The position numbers were made by a program, and so were the translations under genes. This document shows positions 1 through 10,798 of a stretch of 64,000 nucleotides of DNA, one piece after another. How positions within the stretch are numbered: position 1 is the first letter of the stretch; every line of letters starts with the position of its first letter. The notes under the pieces are model-generated. The model had not been told where the DNA came from. It did no database searches and saw only the letters and a program-made list of their open reading frames with translations. This DNA is from Hibiscus mutabilis (Eukaryota > Streptophyta > Magnoliopsida > Malvales > Malvaceae). The stretch is from assembly GCA_019671005.1 (NCBI GenBank), contig CM033726.1, positions 3,906,001 through 3,970,000 of the forward strand, written 5' to 3'.

Positions 1-265
1 GATTGAGTTGCGAAGTGTGTGCACTCTCGTGGCTATGCTTGTGATGTATGTTTTGGAATATGTGACAGATTTGTATATTGCCGGGTTAGTGCATTTGACT
101 ATGTGTCTGAGTTCATAGTTCTGGATGAAGATCCGTGGGTTACAGTGAGGTTCTGAGGGTGTTGCTTGAGCTTAAGTGTATGTACTTCATATCTATCCCG
201 GTTGGATGGCGGGTTAAAGCATGGAATTTAGGTTTTAAAAAGATAAGTTGTGTTGTTGTTGCGCG
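1..265. other. Unrecognised stretch left of family X repeat
   Basis: GC-richer than most of the window, but no frame gives a recognisable domain. It lies on the left of a repeat insertion whose right flank is Ty3/gypsy integrase, yet it does not contain the integrase residues expected just upstream. The insertion therefore either deleted sequence or sits at a recombination junction. Confidence 0.3.
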
Positions 266-540
266 TAATAAGTGCTACGCAATTGTGCAAGTATACACGT
301 CGCAAGTTATAGTATAAAAGATATCGTCTCCACATGGATTGATGCCACTTCAAGAATCTAATCTCTTGCACTGTAAAAAGTAAAAACACAAATAGAAGAT
401 TATAGGAGTTTAACTAATAACTAAACTTGAATGCAATAAAGTAAAAGAATAGATGAGATCAAATAAGAGAGATAGGCCAGGTTATCGTGAGTTGAGGTGT
501 GATAGCCGATTGGATCGCCTTGGTGATTGAGTAGCAGCCG

Positions 541-740
541 GATTGCTAGGGCAATTCTGTTATGATTGCGTAGTCGATTGCCAGGGCAATTTGGTTGCAA
601 TTGCCTGGTTGATTGCCAGGGCAATTCTGTCGTGTTGCCTGGTCGGTTGCCAGGGCAATTCCCCATCGTTGTCTGATCAGATTGCCTGGGCAATGCTCCC
701 GCGATTGCCTGGGCAATTAAGGATAGGTTGAATGCCTGGG
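541..740. repeat. TTGCC/GGCAA palindromic minisatellite, block 1
   Basis: About ten copies of an imperfect palindrome, TTGCC-N-GGGCAA (variants ATTGCCAGGGCAAT and ATTGCCTGGGCAAT), spaced roughly 12-25 bases apart. Because the core is palindromic it reads almost the same on both strands and makes spurious open frames on both. It sits inside the family X element. Confidence 0.75.
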
Positions 741-1599
741 CAATTGAGCATTCACTTCCAAAGTTCGGTGAAGCATTCTTCAATGGTTTCTTCTTATCCC
801 TAAGTCGAAACTCTAGCTATTTGTGCATGCCTTGATAATACATCACTGCGTGAATCAAGGGTGAACAACAAACAATCTTTCACTCCTCTTAGTCGTTGAA
901 ATCCTAAACTTATTCCTAAGACGGATTAGTCTTCACCATCAATTGATTGAATAAAGACTATGCTCATTCGTTTCTTGAATCTAACTATCCCGATATTAGA
1001 TAAATAGATGAAGTTACGAGATCCTCTCCCAATTCACTCGCAAACAAGATTGAGAACCAAGAATGAACAAACTTTAAAAATTGAATTGCAACTCAAAAAC
1101 CTAAACAAAATCCAATTGTTTTTCACAACAACAAAACACAATAACCCCAACCAATCAAGTTAGTTCATGGTTGGATTCAAAAGATATACAAAGAATAATC
1201 CCCAAACCATGAATCTAATGGAAGCAAAGAAGAAGAAGAAGAAATCGAACTCTCTCAAAGCTTCTCATTTCTTGTCGAAATCTCTCATCTCTTGCTTCTT
1301 TGGAGTTTGTCAAAATTTCCCCCCTCCTTGCTCACCTCTCTTTGACGGCTTGGTCCTTTAAATAGGAGATGGCTAGGTCAAAATCCTTCTTGAGGGGGAA
1401 GTTAAGTTGGAATTAAATTATCTTTAAAGAATATAATTCTTTATTATATTTAAATTCCTTCTATAACTTCTCATATCTTCTTGGGATTTAATTTCTCTTT
1501 AACCTCTTCATGGTAATCAAACTCCTTTGGAATTTAACTTTGCTCCACGTCATCTTGGGCTTATCTAGTCATCAATTTCGACTACCATATCATCTTATT

Positions 1600-1722
1600 C
1601 CTTGTCGAAAATTGCCTTGGCAACTAGCTCGACATCTCCTTCAAGCATTGCCCTGGCAACTAGCTCGGCATCTCCTTCATGCATTGCCTGGCAACTGGTT
1701 CCAGCCTTGCTTTGGCAAGTGA
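1600..1722. repeat. TTGCC/GGCAA minisatellite, block 2
   Basis: Roughly three tandem units of about 40 bp, each ending in a variant of the same TTGCC-N-GGCAA core and separated by an AGCTCGRCATCTCCTTCA spacer. It lies 0.9 kb from block 1 within the same family X element, so the motif expanded at two places in one element. Confidence 0.7.
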
Positions 1723-1918
1723 TTCTGCACACACACAAAAAACACACCAAAGTAACATCTTTTTCCACAAAATTCACCAAGTTATGTAATCAAGCTCAAC
1801 GGTGGAAAGAAACATGAATTAATGCATGAATAACTAATTATGCAACTAATATGAGTCTAAGTCTAACAATAATATGAGTAAAAAAGGTAATAAAAATAGT
1901 AATTTTGAACACTTATCA

Positions 1919-2630
1919 GTTGTGTGTCACGGAGCTCCCGAAAAAGTGTGAAAGGCACATGCCTTTGGTAGAGCTTGCTTTAATGGCAATTGTCTGGCAA
2001 GTATGCATGTGGCACTGTATGGGGCGTTGTGTGGTTGGAGGAGCCGTACGCCCATGTGTTGGGCTGAAATTAGGGAAAAGTACATTCCCATGTCTAATGT
2101 GTGGAAAGGCACTAGTGAGAAGGTGAAGTTGTTATGTGGGCGCTTGAGAGTAGTTTTAGATCGTCAAAAATTCTACGCGAATTTGAGGCGTAGTGATTTA
2201 AAGTGTGTTGTGATGGTCGGATGATCATGATGGTATCACTTTGGAAGAAGGTGATGCGTTTTGAGGACCATACGATTTTGTTGAGTGTGTGGGTCATGTT
2301 GTTTATTGTTGAGGTTATCTCCTGTGTTGGAGGGTTTCCATAATGTGTTTCATGTGATGCTGTTGCGAAGGTATCGGTTGGATTCCTTGCATGTTGTGCC
2401 GATGTAAGGCATTTTGTTGAGATCTGAGTTATCTTGTGTGAAGGGCCTGGTGGAGATCCTTGTTGCCAGCGGTAGAGTTCTGGGTGGTATATTGGTTGGC
2501 CTTGTTAAGGTGTTGCGGAGACACCGTAGAATTAGGAAGCCGAGTGCGAATGTAAGTCGGAGATGTTGGAGCAGTTTCTGCTTTTGTTTCTTTCGGGTAA
2601 ATTTCGAGGAAGAAATTTCTTAAGTGAGGG
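1919..2630 (+). pseudogene. Ty3/gypsy chromovirus integrase, C-terminal remnant
   Basis: Integrase normally inserts retroelement cDNA; here only the 3' end of pol survives. Shifting between frames recovers the end of the catalytic core (ERHMPLVELAL near 1950-1983), the conserved MHVALYGALCGWRSRTPMCW block near 2003-2062, the EKVKLL...RQKFYANLRR helix near 2117-2190, and the LEGFHNVFHVMLLRRYR box near 2326-2376. A chromodomain-like remnant (LVKVL) near 2500 and a terminal NFEEEIS ending at about 2622 follow. At least three frameshifts and internal stops break it. Sequence upstream of the core is missing, replaced by the family X repeat. The order of motifs and the LTR that follows match Tekay/Del-type chromoviruses. 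It is not functional. Confidence 0.85.
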
Positions 2631-2635
2631 AAAGT

Positions 2636-5600
2636 TGCAACGCCCCGGTTTTGGGCCTAGCGGTTTTGAGGTTTGTTAGATGGTTCGATGGATCGGGTTG
2701 GAGATTCGAGTCGAATTCGGGACCATATATTTTTCGGTGAGATAAAAATATGGAAAAATGGTTAAAATCATGTTTTAATATATGATTAATAATGGTGGAA
2801 TCAATTTTGGAAAATGAGATTTAGAGGTATGACATTTTGGCTAGTGACCAAAATGCAATTTTCGAAAACTGTTTTTAAAGTGACTAAAATGAAAAGGGTC
2901 AAATTCTTAGAATCCTTAAGGAGCTATTTTACCAAGTTTTTGCTGGTGATTTCTCCCTTCAATTAAATCATTTTAACATGTGTTTTAAAAGTTAATTAAA
3001 AGGGATTTTAGATTTTAAAGTTAGTTATTTGGTTTTAATAAAAATTGACGTAACTTTTCTCTCCACTTCTTTTCTGCCAAACACTCAAATTTCATCAAAA
3101 ACTAGAGGTGATAGATCAATTGTACTTATATTCTTGATCTAGAATTGATTATTTAACTTTGATTTAGAAAACCTTATTGAAATCTTGTGTTTTCGTAGCT
3201 TTAAACAAGCCAATTGCGGCAGAAATCACACTATAAGGGTAAGGTATGTGATCTCCTCTATTGAATGGTTCTTTATTGATATTCCCAAGTATTTGATCCT
3301 TGATTTATGGTTTATAATCTTATTTTGTGTTTTTATATTGAATTAATTGATTTAATTGGGTAAAATTGATGGAATAGCAAAAGATCCGAATTGGATCTGT
3401 TTTCCAGTGATGTAGATTGATTTTAAACATATTATGGATGTATAATAATGTTGATAAGTTGTTTTTAACAATGGAATCCCGAAACTCTTGAATCTCTAAT
3501 TGTTTAGGTTGTTGGAATTGTGTTTTTGTGGAGTTGTGGTGGCTGTTTAGTTGTTGGAGGTGTTAGGTTGTTTGATTCTGTTTTTAGATGTTATTTGATG
3601 ATAAAAGTGGTGTTAGATTGATAGGTTGCGGCTGGGTTGTGTTTGGAAATGATTAGATGGTGTTTTCGGTTGTTGTGATTGAGTAATTGTGAGGTGAATG
3701 TGTGAATCCGAGATGATCTGTTGTTGCAGTGTTTTAAATGCATGAAGATGCATTAATCCTCTATTGTAATGTGGTTAAAACAGGGGAGATGGATCCGAAA
3801 GTGATCGAGGAAGCTTTTGAGGCTTTAGACGCTTGTTTTCGCGTCAGTAAATCGAGGTTTCGCGTATTGGTGAGTGAAAACGTGGTTTAAAATGTTTTGA
3901 TGTTTTGGGAACAGAGTTTTGGGAGTTAATGTAGAGCTTGAAACACTTACCTAGACTCGGAAGTAAGTATAAAGTGGTTTTCTCTCTCGGTCGTGCTAGT
4001 TTGAAATGGTTTTATGCACTTGTTTTAATTTACATGTTACCTACTGTTTAAGCATGTTTTAAAGTATTTGATATACTGTTTTTAAGCAAGAAATGTTGAA
4101 GGATGCACATGGTAAGTGATCCTTGTAAGTATGTGGTTTATACTTGTGTTTAAAGTATGTAATGTTGCTTTGGAAAAATGGTTTGGTGAATTCTTGCTAA
4201 AACAGTGAGGTAAATGGAAAATGGTTAATTATATTGGCAAGTGATGTGGTTTTAAAATTGTTATCAGATATAGTTGGCCGGCCATAGGATTGAGTGCACT
4301 GTAAATAAGTCGTATTGGATGTTGAGGGGATTATACGGTGTACCGAATACTCCATCCAAGTACCCTAACGGTAGATGGGTTAAATAGTACCGAAAACTCC
4401 CGTTAGTGGGTTAAGCATCTAGCCAATGAAAAGGGGTTGGTGTCCCCGTATGTTGTTATTGTACACAATTGTTATTGTACCCAGTTGTTATTGTACCGCG
4501 ATTGTGATTGTATCGCTATTCCGGTTGAGATGGCTTGAAGTGTTGGTTGAGCACTTGTTGAATCTGTGTATCCGATGAACTCTTTTGTTAATGGACTTGT
4601 TTATTGATCACTTGTAAGCCAATATAATTGTTAATTTATCATTGAAAGGTTTATGTTGTATAATGTGATTTATACATGTTTACTCTTTAAGCTTTGCATA
4701 TGGTTGTTATGCATGGGAATGCTTAAATTGAGGTTAGCAATGGGATTTGCTGTTGGTTAATGATACATGTTGCATATGGTTTAATATGCTGGTTTTGAAA
4801 GTGTTAAAGTGCATGGTTTTAAAGGCATGATGTTTTATATGATGATAAATATGGTTTGAAATGGGAATTTCATAGTGTTGATGGAAAATGGTTTTAAATG
4901 CATAGATGATGTGTTGTTTTTTAGCACTCCTCACTAAGCCTAGTGTGCTTACGCTCCCTTTGTCCATCAATGCACAGAACTAAAGGTTTGAGAGGCAGCG
5001 GGAAGCAATGGATCTCAACAAGACTTGGTAATCAAAGTATTTTTTTGGAATTAGACTATAAGTAATAAGGGCAATGGGGTTTCCGTTGATGTTTCGGGAG
5101 ATGGTTGTTAAACTCTCTGTTCGAGCAAGTTTGTTTAGTTGCTCTTGAATTGTAAATGGCCATTATAAAGTGTTTTTGGTGATGGTTTGAAGTTTCATAC
5201 GTTGCTTGATTGGGTTCTAGGAAGCATGCATATAGATTTTCATTTGATGCAAGATGTTATGAATCGATGTTGAATCTATGATGCTTTGATGTGGTTCGAT
5301 CCTTGAATATGTTGGATATATGTTTGAGTGTTTCAGAAATCATAAATGGATGAAAAACTAGTTAAAATTCTCATTCTAGGCCCTGAGGTTTCGAAACCTA
5401 ACCCCTAGTCTCGAAACCTGTAGGCCAAAATTGGCTATGGGGTGCAGTACGCGGGGAGTCGTACCGGTACATGTTTTAAGTTTTGGAGGCCTTGTTTCGA
5501 AACCTGTATGGGTGGTTTCGAAACCTCTAATATAATTTGGCCCCGTATCAATCCGGAAACCCATGTACCGAAACCAAGGACCGTTATTTTAGTTATATGT

Positions 5601-6150
5601 TTGATTTAAGCTTTGAATTCTTGCAGTTTGGTCCCTAGATGTTGTGTATGCAATTGAATGAGTTTGGATGGTTTTTTTAGGCTAAAATTTGACACGTATC
5701 CATGAAACATGACTAATTGAATATTGGTAAATCAAATTTTAGGTAAGTCCTTATGGTTTTGAAGATTTACAATTTGGTCCCTAAATGTTTGAATGATAAA
5801 TTGAGGGTGTTGTGGTGATCAAATTGCGATGAAATTTCATGAGCTTGTATGAAATGAACTTAATTGTGGAGTGGTAAACTTAATTTGTTAATTGAACCCT
5901 TAACTTATGGAAATTACATTTTGGTCCCTATTTTGTAATAGTGTTCAATTGGATGTCAACTCGATGCCCGATTGAGTTGAGTATACACTTATGATCGATA
6001 TGTATATGTAGGTTAATAATTATTCCTCTAGATAAGATAAAAGAAAAAAAATGGTCGTATTTTGAATTTTATCTTCACGGTTTACTTCGGTAAACCTAAT
6101 ATAGCTCGCTTGGTTTGGTCTTGCGACTAGGCCGAGTCGAGGGGTTTACA
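2636..6150 (+). repeat. 3' LTR of the gypsy chromovirus (about 3.5 kb)
   Basis: Begins TGCAACGCCCC right after the purine-rich GTGAGGGAAAG that follows the integrase end, as in Tekay-type elements whose LTRs start TGTAACACCCC. I place the end at GGGGTTTACA (6150). In between are blocks typical of these long LTRs, such as ACTCCTCACTAAGCCTAGTG near 4925-4945. The right boundary is inferred because no 5' LTR is available for comparison. No gene is seen in it. Confidence 0.65.
5389..5575. repeat. Short array of GTTTCGAAACCT palindromes in the LTR
   Basis: At least five copies of a TTCGAAACCT-type motif (for example GGTTTCGAAACCTCT) within about 190 bases inside the gypsy LTR. The TTCGAA core is palindromic. 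Confidence 0.5.
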
Positions 6151-6224
6151 CCTAGTGGGCGAATTGGGAGAGAAAATTAGGGCTATCGACATCTTCTTCT
6201 TCTCTTTTCTATTCGATTCATGTT

Positions 6225-6516
6225 GGGTATATTTTATCTTGTATTTCTTTTGCACCCAGCCATGAACTAAACTTCACTTGGTTTGGGTTATTGTGTTTTT
6301 GTGGTTGTGAAAACGTTTGAATTTGTTTAGGTTTTTGAGTTGCAATTCAATTTCAAAGTTTGTTCATTCTTGGTTCTTAAATTTGATCGCGAGTAAATTG
6401 AGAGAGGATCTCGTGAATCCATTCATTTATCTAATATCGGGAGAGTTAGATTAAAGAAACGAACGAGCATGGTTTTCATACAAACAAATATTGGTAAAGA
6501 CTAATTCGACTTAGGG
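6225..6516 (+). repeat. Family X fragment, inverted relative to 266-1918
   Basis: The reverse complement of about 897-1175 is reproduced here with many identical runs, including GTTTAGGTTTTTGAGTTGCA, GTTTGTTCATTCTTGGTTCT and ATCTAATATCGGGA. The match stops abruptly at about 6513-6516, where a DUF4283 coding fragment on the other strand begins, so this edge is an insertion or recombination junction. The 6151-6224 stretch before it is unassigned. Confidence 0.75.
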
Positions 6517-6863
6517 TCATTGTCCAAGACCCAGTCACGCACAGTGAGATTCGCAAATGAGAATACATACCAGTTCGAGCCAGCAAGACTTACCTTCAGC
6601 AGAGAGTTCTTCTCCCAGAGTGATTCAACAATCTTCTGCAATGTTCTGAAATTTGGAGTACCTCCAATAAATTGACCAACTAGAGCATGTCGCCGTTCAA
6701 AACTTCCTTCATCAAAAACCTCCCGAGCAGGTTTGATAAGCTCCGAGTCATCTATTAGAAAAAATTCTAGGGATTGATAGTCGCCCCCAACAAAGAGTTT
6801 CTTCCAATCAACCAAAGCCAGAAACCACAACGGAATTGAGTAAGAAGGTACTGGGTCAGTCAC
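6517..6863 (-). pseudogene. DUF4283 (gag-like) domain fragment
   Basis: Minus-strand open frame of about 115 codons with the plant DUF4283 pattern: HALVGQFIGGTPNFRTLQKI, then VESLW, then a WYVFSFANL strand and VRDWVLDN. In plants this domain occurs in ORF1/gag proteins of LINEs and related retroelements and in genes captured from them; it is thought to bind nucleic acid. The canonical continuation (GPWHI-like) is missing because the frame runs into the family X fragment at 6516. The first Met (6863) may not be a real start. No zinc knuckle or downstream ORF is present, so this is an orphan fragment. Confidence 0.65.
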
Positions 6864-7249
6864 GAAGATGGAAAATCCAAGCTGAGATCAAGTGAAACGA
6901 GAAAGAAATCGCATGAATTGGAAAATTCCTCAAGCGCCATTAGTCCTGCTAACATGCGCCCAGAGAGAAAAAAATAACCGTCATTTAATGAATGGATTTT
7001 CTTAAAATTGATTATAAACTAAAATTTAAATATTTCGTGAATCAACATATTAAGAAATTAAATGTAAATGACACATCATGAAAAAGATGCCCGGAGATCC
7101 ATTGAAGAACATGAACAAAAACAAGAGATGAATTAATCGGGTAGCTGCTGCATGCAGCCGCCATTAACAGTAAGAAGAGAATCCAATCCTTAGTTTATAA
7201 CAACATAGATAAACCTACATGGACCAATAACTCAAGTATTTGTGGGCTT
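6864..7249. other. Intergenic, nothing recognised
   Basis: AT-rich spacer between the DUF4283 fragment and the last KCR exon; no domain, repeat pair or RNA gene seen. It includes the presumed 3' flank of the KCR pseudogene. Confidence 0.5.
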
Positions 7250-8884
7250 CTAGTTGATGTCTGGTCTTAGTTTCCGAGAATCTTTCAGCATCATTCTCTT
7301 CCGCATCCCAAAAAAGTGAAGGAAAACACAGCGATCCTTGAAGCTATTCGGCAATAATTTCAACACTAAACACTGCAAAGAATGCCCAGTAAGGCACACA
7401 TAACTGCTCCTGGTAACCAATCCACCGCAAGCTGGCTTTGCTAAACGTGTCGGCTGACGGGATGAACAACGAAGATCGCTTGAATTTCGCCATTTTAGTG
7501 ACCACAAACAATGGTATCTGCCATTGAATATAAAAAGTATGTACAATAGTTGCAATCCTATTTCAAAAAAACTCATCAAATTACCTGACATTGAATATCG
7601 ATTCCAGTGTTGTTGTATTCCAAGTTGATGCAAACTTCCCTTTAAACTCATCAAAAAAAATTTAACATCTTCGCGAAAGAATAATAATTTTTGATAAAAT
7701 AATAAAAATTCACGAAAATATAAATGAGAAAAAAAGTAAGATTCTTTTACAGATTACTAGGGTCGATTTAGTTCGTGACACAAATCAATCGATCATTTAA
7801 TATATTATAAAACATTTTCTTTTACGTGGAATGTTGTCTTTGTTTTAACCCTACAGCTGTAATATCACTGTCACAACTATAATAACTATTTTCATCTCTG
7901 TTATTTTCTTTTAATCTCATTAGAATCTACCTGTGTTTTTTTTATTAAATAGTGACAAGGTTGGATCAAGAGGGGGCCGGAGGGAATATTCGCTTTCTAA
8001 AAATTTAAAATTCATATATGATATAGTTTTTTATGTATTTTTTTATTAAAAATCTACTTTTTGCCTCCAAAAATTTTATAAATTCGTTCCTTTAAAATTT
8101 TATAGTTTCGTCTTCTCTAACGTAAAATCCAGCGTCCCATTAGAGATATTATTTTTAGATGTAAATATTATATTCAAATTCATATAGGACGAGAGTCCTA
8201 CTAAACTGATGAATAAAACCCTAAAAATAGTGGAAGAGAGAGGAGAAACTTAAGCTTTTCAAGCAGCGTAGATGGTGTATAAAGGGTAAGAACAGAAGCC
8301 GCCATAAGAACCAGACCCCATGTTCACGATTGCCCCTTTCTTCTTCTTCGCCATAACCGGAACCACCGCTTTAGTAATCCAAGTCGCCGCCTCTATGTTC
8401 ACCTCTATGATACTCTCCACCACCTCCAATTCACTTCGTGGAAAAACCTCGCACCTTCATAGGCCAAGTCGGCGTTGTTCACAAGCACGCCGATGTCCAG
8501 CCCTTTAATAACACCCTCTATCGTCTTCGATATCTCTTCGCCGACGGTTTTGGCCAAGTCGACGATGACGTTTCTGGTCTCGACTTGTGCACCGAATCTT
8601 TCACGTATGGCGTCGGCGGTGGCTTCGAGTTTCAAAGGGTTTCGGCCCACCAAGAGTAGGTTAAGACCGTCTGAAGCCAGTTGAAACGCCAGGGCTTTCC
8701 CGATCCCATCGGTGCAGCCGGTGACTATAGCCCATGAATCGTAGCGGTCTCTGAGGTTCTTCGGTGGCCGGAGGAACATGAGCCACACCCATTTGATGAA
8801 ACCGAGAACTGGTTTACAAAGGGAGATGAAACCGAGAGAACTGATGACAAAGATCACCGTGAAATCAGACGTCTGAATTGCCAT
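7250..8884 (-). pseudogene. KCR1: Very-long-chain 3-oxoacyl-CoA reductase (KCR) pseudogene, three exons
   Basis: KCR is an ER membrane short-chain dehydrogenase that performs the first reduction in very-long-chain fatty-acid elongation. Exon 1 (8254-8884) encodes an N-terminal hydrophobic anchor, the cofactor motif TGCTDGIGKA, a degraded NNAD (normally NNVG), a SGS serine region and the YxxxK site. Exon 2 is about 7585-7653 (ends GIDIQCQ). Exon 3 (7250-7517) starts IPLFVVTKM and ends with FFGMRKRMMLKDSRK before TAG. The last intron (7518-7584, 67 bp) keeps GT-AG. Lesions: a frameshift near 8431, a TGA at 8259-8261 inside the catalytic YAATK, splice donor GT changed to TT at 8252-8253, a frameshift in exon 2, and a 2-base loss in exon 3 after PYWA. 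Summed exons approach the usual 310-320 codons, so the copy was once complete. A truncated relative lies at 22147-23254 on the same strand. Confidence 0.88.
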
Positions 8885-9646
8885 TTGACGCTGGGAAGGC
8901 CGAGTGCTTCAAAATGTTACTACCATAATTTAAAAGCTACCCTCAAGCAAGGAAAATATCGAATTTGAGATTTTTAATTAATCAAAACTTGACAAGTCAA
9001 TCATGTCATAAATCATGTTGTGATAGGTAATATAATGTTTTAGGTTAATTAGGACATTTAGTTGAAAATTTTAATGAACGGCCCTACTGAAAAAAAAATA
9101 AACATATACTATTAGAATCTAACAAATGATCCTAGTGAAAAAAATGATGTTGTATTTTTAGGAGACCCTTGTTTGAGCAACTCTGTATTGAAGATGTGTG
9201 TGTTATCGAAGAGTTGAGAAAAAAACATGAACAAATATTATCTTGTAAACACCTTAAGAATATCAAAAAATAAATACTGCTATAAAATCATATTAAGAAT
9301 GCTACAAAATTATTTAATTAAAATATTATGAATTTGCATAATTTTTATACTTTAATAACTCATTTTAAGAAAATTTTGACACATTCAAATTTTTTTAAAG
9401 TAAAAAAGCTTTCATTATTGATATGTACTAATAATTTACAATATTATACACGGATATGTACCACTAGTTTTTCTCTTTTTCTCATTTATCTTTTTTATTA
9501 TTACTTATTTTACTTTTTAGTAATTGAGAGAATTTCTGACATGGTAAGAAGGGTCCATTGAATAAATTTTCTGGTATATAATATTCATTGTAAAATTTTA
9601 TTATCTATCAAGCTATTTTCTGTTAATTCTTTTAATGTCATATCTG
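8885..9646. other. AT-rich intergenic, 5' flank of KCR pseudogene
   Basis: No gene or clear repeat recognised. It holds the former upstream region of the KCR copy; no promoter element stands out. Confidence 0.4.
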
Positions 9647-10690
9647 TTAGATATGCTAATGGATAAAATTTAGAAGGCTTTTCTCTCACTTATTGTAGAT
9701 TTAAGATGACAGTTATATGATTAAATCACTCATTTACTACATATTAAATATGGCCGTTACATGATTTAATAGCGGTGAGCTTGCATCGAGTCGAGTCAAA
9801 AATTTTGAGTTATTCGAGTGACGCGTCATATTTTACAACTCAAACTTTATTTGAATTTTTTTCGATTCGAGTCGAGTTTATGAAATTCGAGTTGAATCGA
9901 ATTTTCGAGTTCCTACACAAATTCAATTATAATTATTTATCATGTTATAGTATAATTTAATTCCAGTTTAAACGGCTTTCTCTAATCATATAAGATATGA
10001 TTATATATTTCTTCATATTTTTTCATATGTGACATATATTTCTTCATATTTTTATATTAATATATATCATCAAAAGTTGAGAGGCTCGACCCGAACTTAA
10101 AAATAAATCCACTAATTACTAAAAATTTTGAGTTATTCGAATTTCCATTTTACAACTCAAACTTTATTATAAAATTTTGAGTCGAGTCAAGACGAGTCCA
10201 ATTTTTCACCTCAAGTCAAGCTGAAAATTTTAGTTTTTTCGAGCCGAGTCGAGTTTTTTTCACCCCTAGATTTAATCACTCCATTTAATACATATTAAAA
10301 ATGGCAGTTACATGATTTAATCACTCATTTAATGTATATTTAATATGGCAGCTACATGATTTAAATCACATATAATATGATAGTTACGTGATTTAAATAA
10401 CATTTAATATGACAATTACAAACAAATTAATTTGTTTGTCATTATTGTTATGAGTGATTTGACGATTTTATCCCACTTTCAACCTATAAATAAAAGGCTT
10501 CGTATTCACTTTTATAATATATCTCAAACACTCTCATAATTCGGGAGGAGCAACGCCACTTGTTCAACTTCAAAATTCGGGTTTACAAATTTTGAAGGCG
10601 TTGTGTTAAACTCGGGGGCATCATCTAGTGTTGCGATTACACCAATCGGGCCTAATTTGCTTCTAAGGCAGTGGTCATACCACGACACAA
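9647..10690 (+). repeat. LTR-like block with a U3 minisatellite
   Basis: Starts near TGTTAGATATGC and ends near CCACGACACAACA, with TATAAATA at about 10486 followed by a U5-like CACTTGTTC segment. Upstream of the TATA box are five to six degenerate units of about 44 bp built around TTTAATATGGCAGTTACATG (9705-9770 and 10277-10430). A hAT MITE (9771-10268) split one unit. No coding region follows, so a solo LTR is likely; the exact ends and target duplication are uncertain. Confidence 0.45.
9771..10268. mobile_element. hAT-type MITE with perfect 8-bp target duplication
   Basis: Flanked by GATTTAAT on both sides (9763-9770 and 10269-10276). The ends are AGCGGTGAGC and TTCACCCCTA, i.e. imperfect inverted repeats of the hAT consensus TAGGGGTGNA. 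The 498-bp interior is rich in GAGTCGAG/CTCGACTC-like motifs in both orientations. No transposase frame is present, so it is non-autonomous. Confidence 0.8.
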
Positions 10691-10798
10691 CATATGGTTA
10701 GATCTCTTTCAATTTTGTTTATTTTATCCGGTTAGTACTAACGGTTTCATTTTGCTTTTTTCCCAATAATATCTCAATCATTTTATAGTTTATTTGTT

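Larger units (their letters stand above)
266..1918 (-). repeat. Dispersed repeat, family X, full-length candidate
   Basis: Non-coding 1.65 kb element read on the minus strand. Its ends form a short inverted repeat: TAATAAGTG at 266-274 and CACTTATCA at 1910-1918. Minus-strand landmarks are a TTGCC-rich minisatellite (1600-1722 and 541-740), CCAACCATGAACTAA near 1160-1174, and GTGTATACTTGCAC near 285-298. The same landmarks recur in the same order near 33559 and 34241, and the middle part recurs inverted at 6225-6516, so it is a repeat family. No protein domain is visible and no target duplication is clear. It could be a non-autonomous LTR-type element or an unclassified DNA element. Confidence 0.6.

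Noticed and set aside
541..740. CRISPR-like array
   Set aside because: Repeats are short, imperfect and unevenly spaced, and the organism is a plant.
421..783. 120-codon minus-strand open frame
   Set aside because: It is made of the palindromic TTGCC/GGCAA minisatellite, which is open on both strands; the translated repeats match no family.
4734..4970. 78-codon minus-strand frame
   Set aside because: It lies inside the gypsy LTR, is low in complexity and has no family resemblance.
9328..9561. 77-codon plus-strand frame
   Set aside because: AT-rich, Phe/Leu/Tyr-rich chance frame without a domain or supporting context.
10482..10495. TATA box as a host gene promoter
   Set aside because: No coding region follows and it sits in an LTR-like block with U3 and U5 features.
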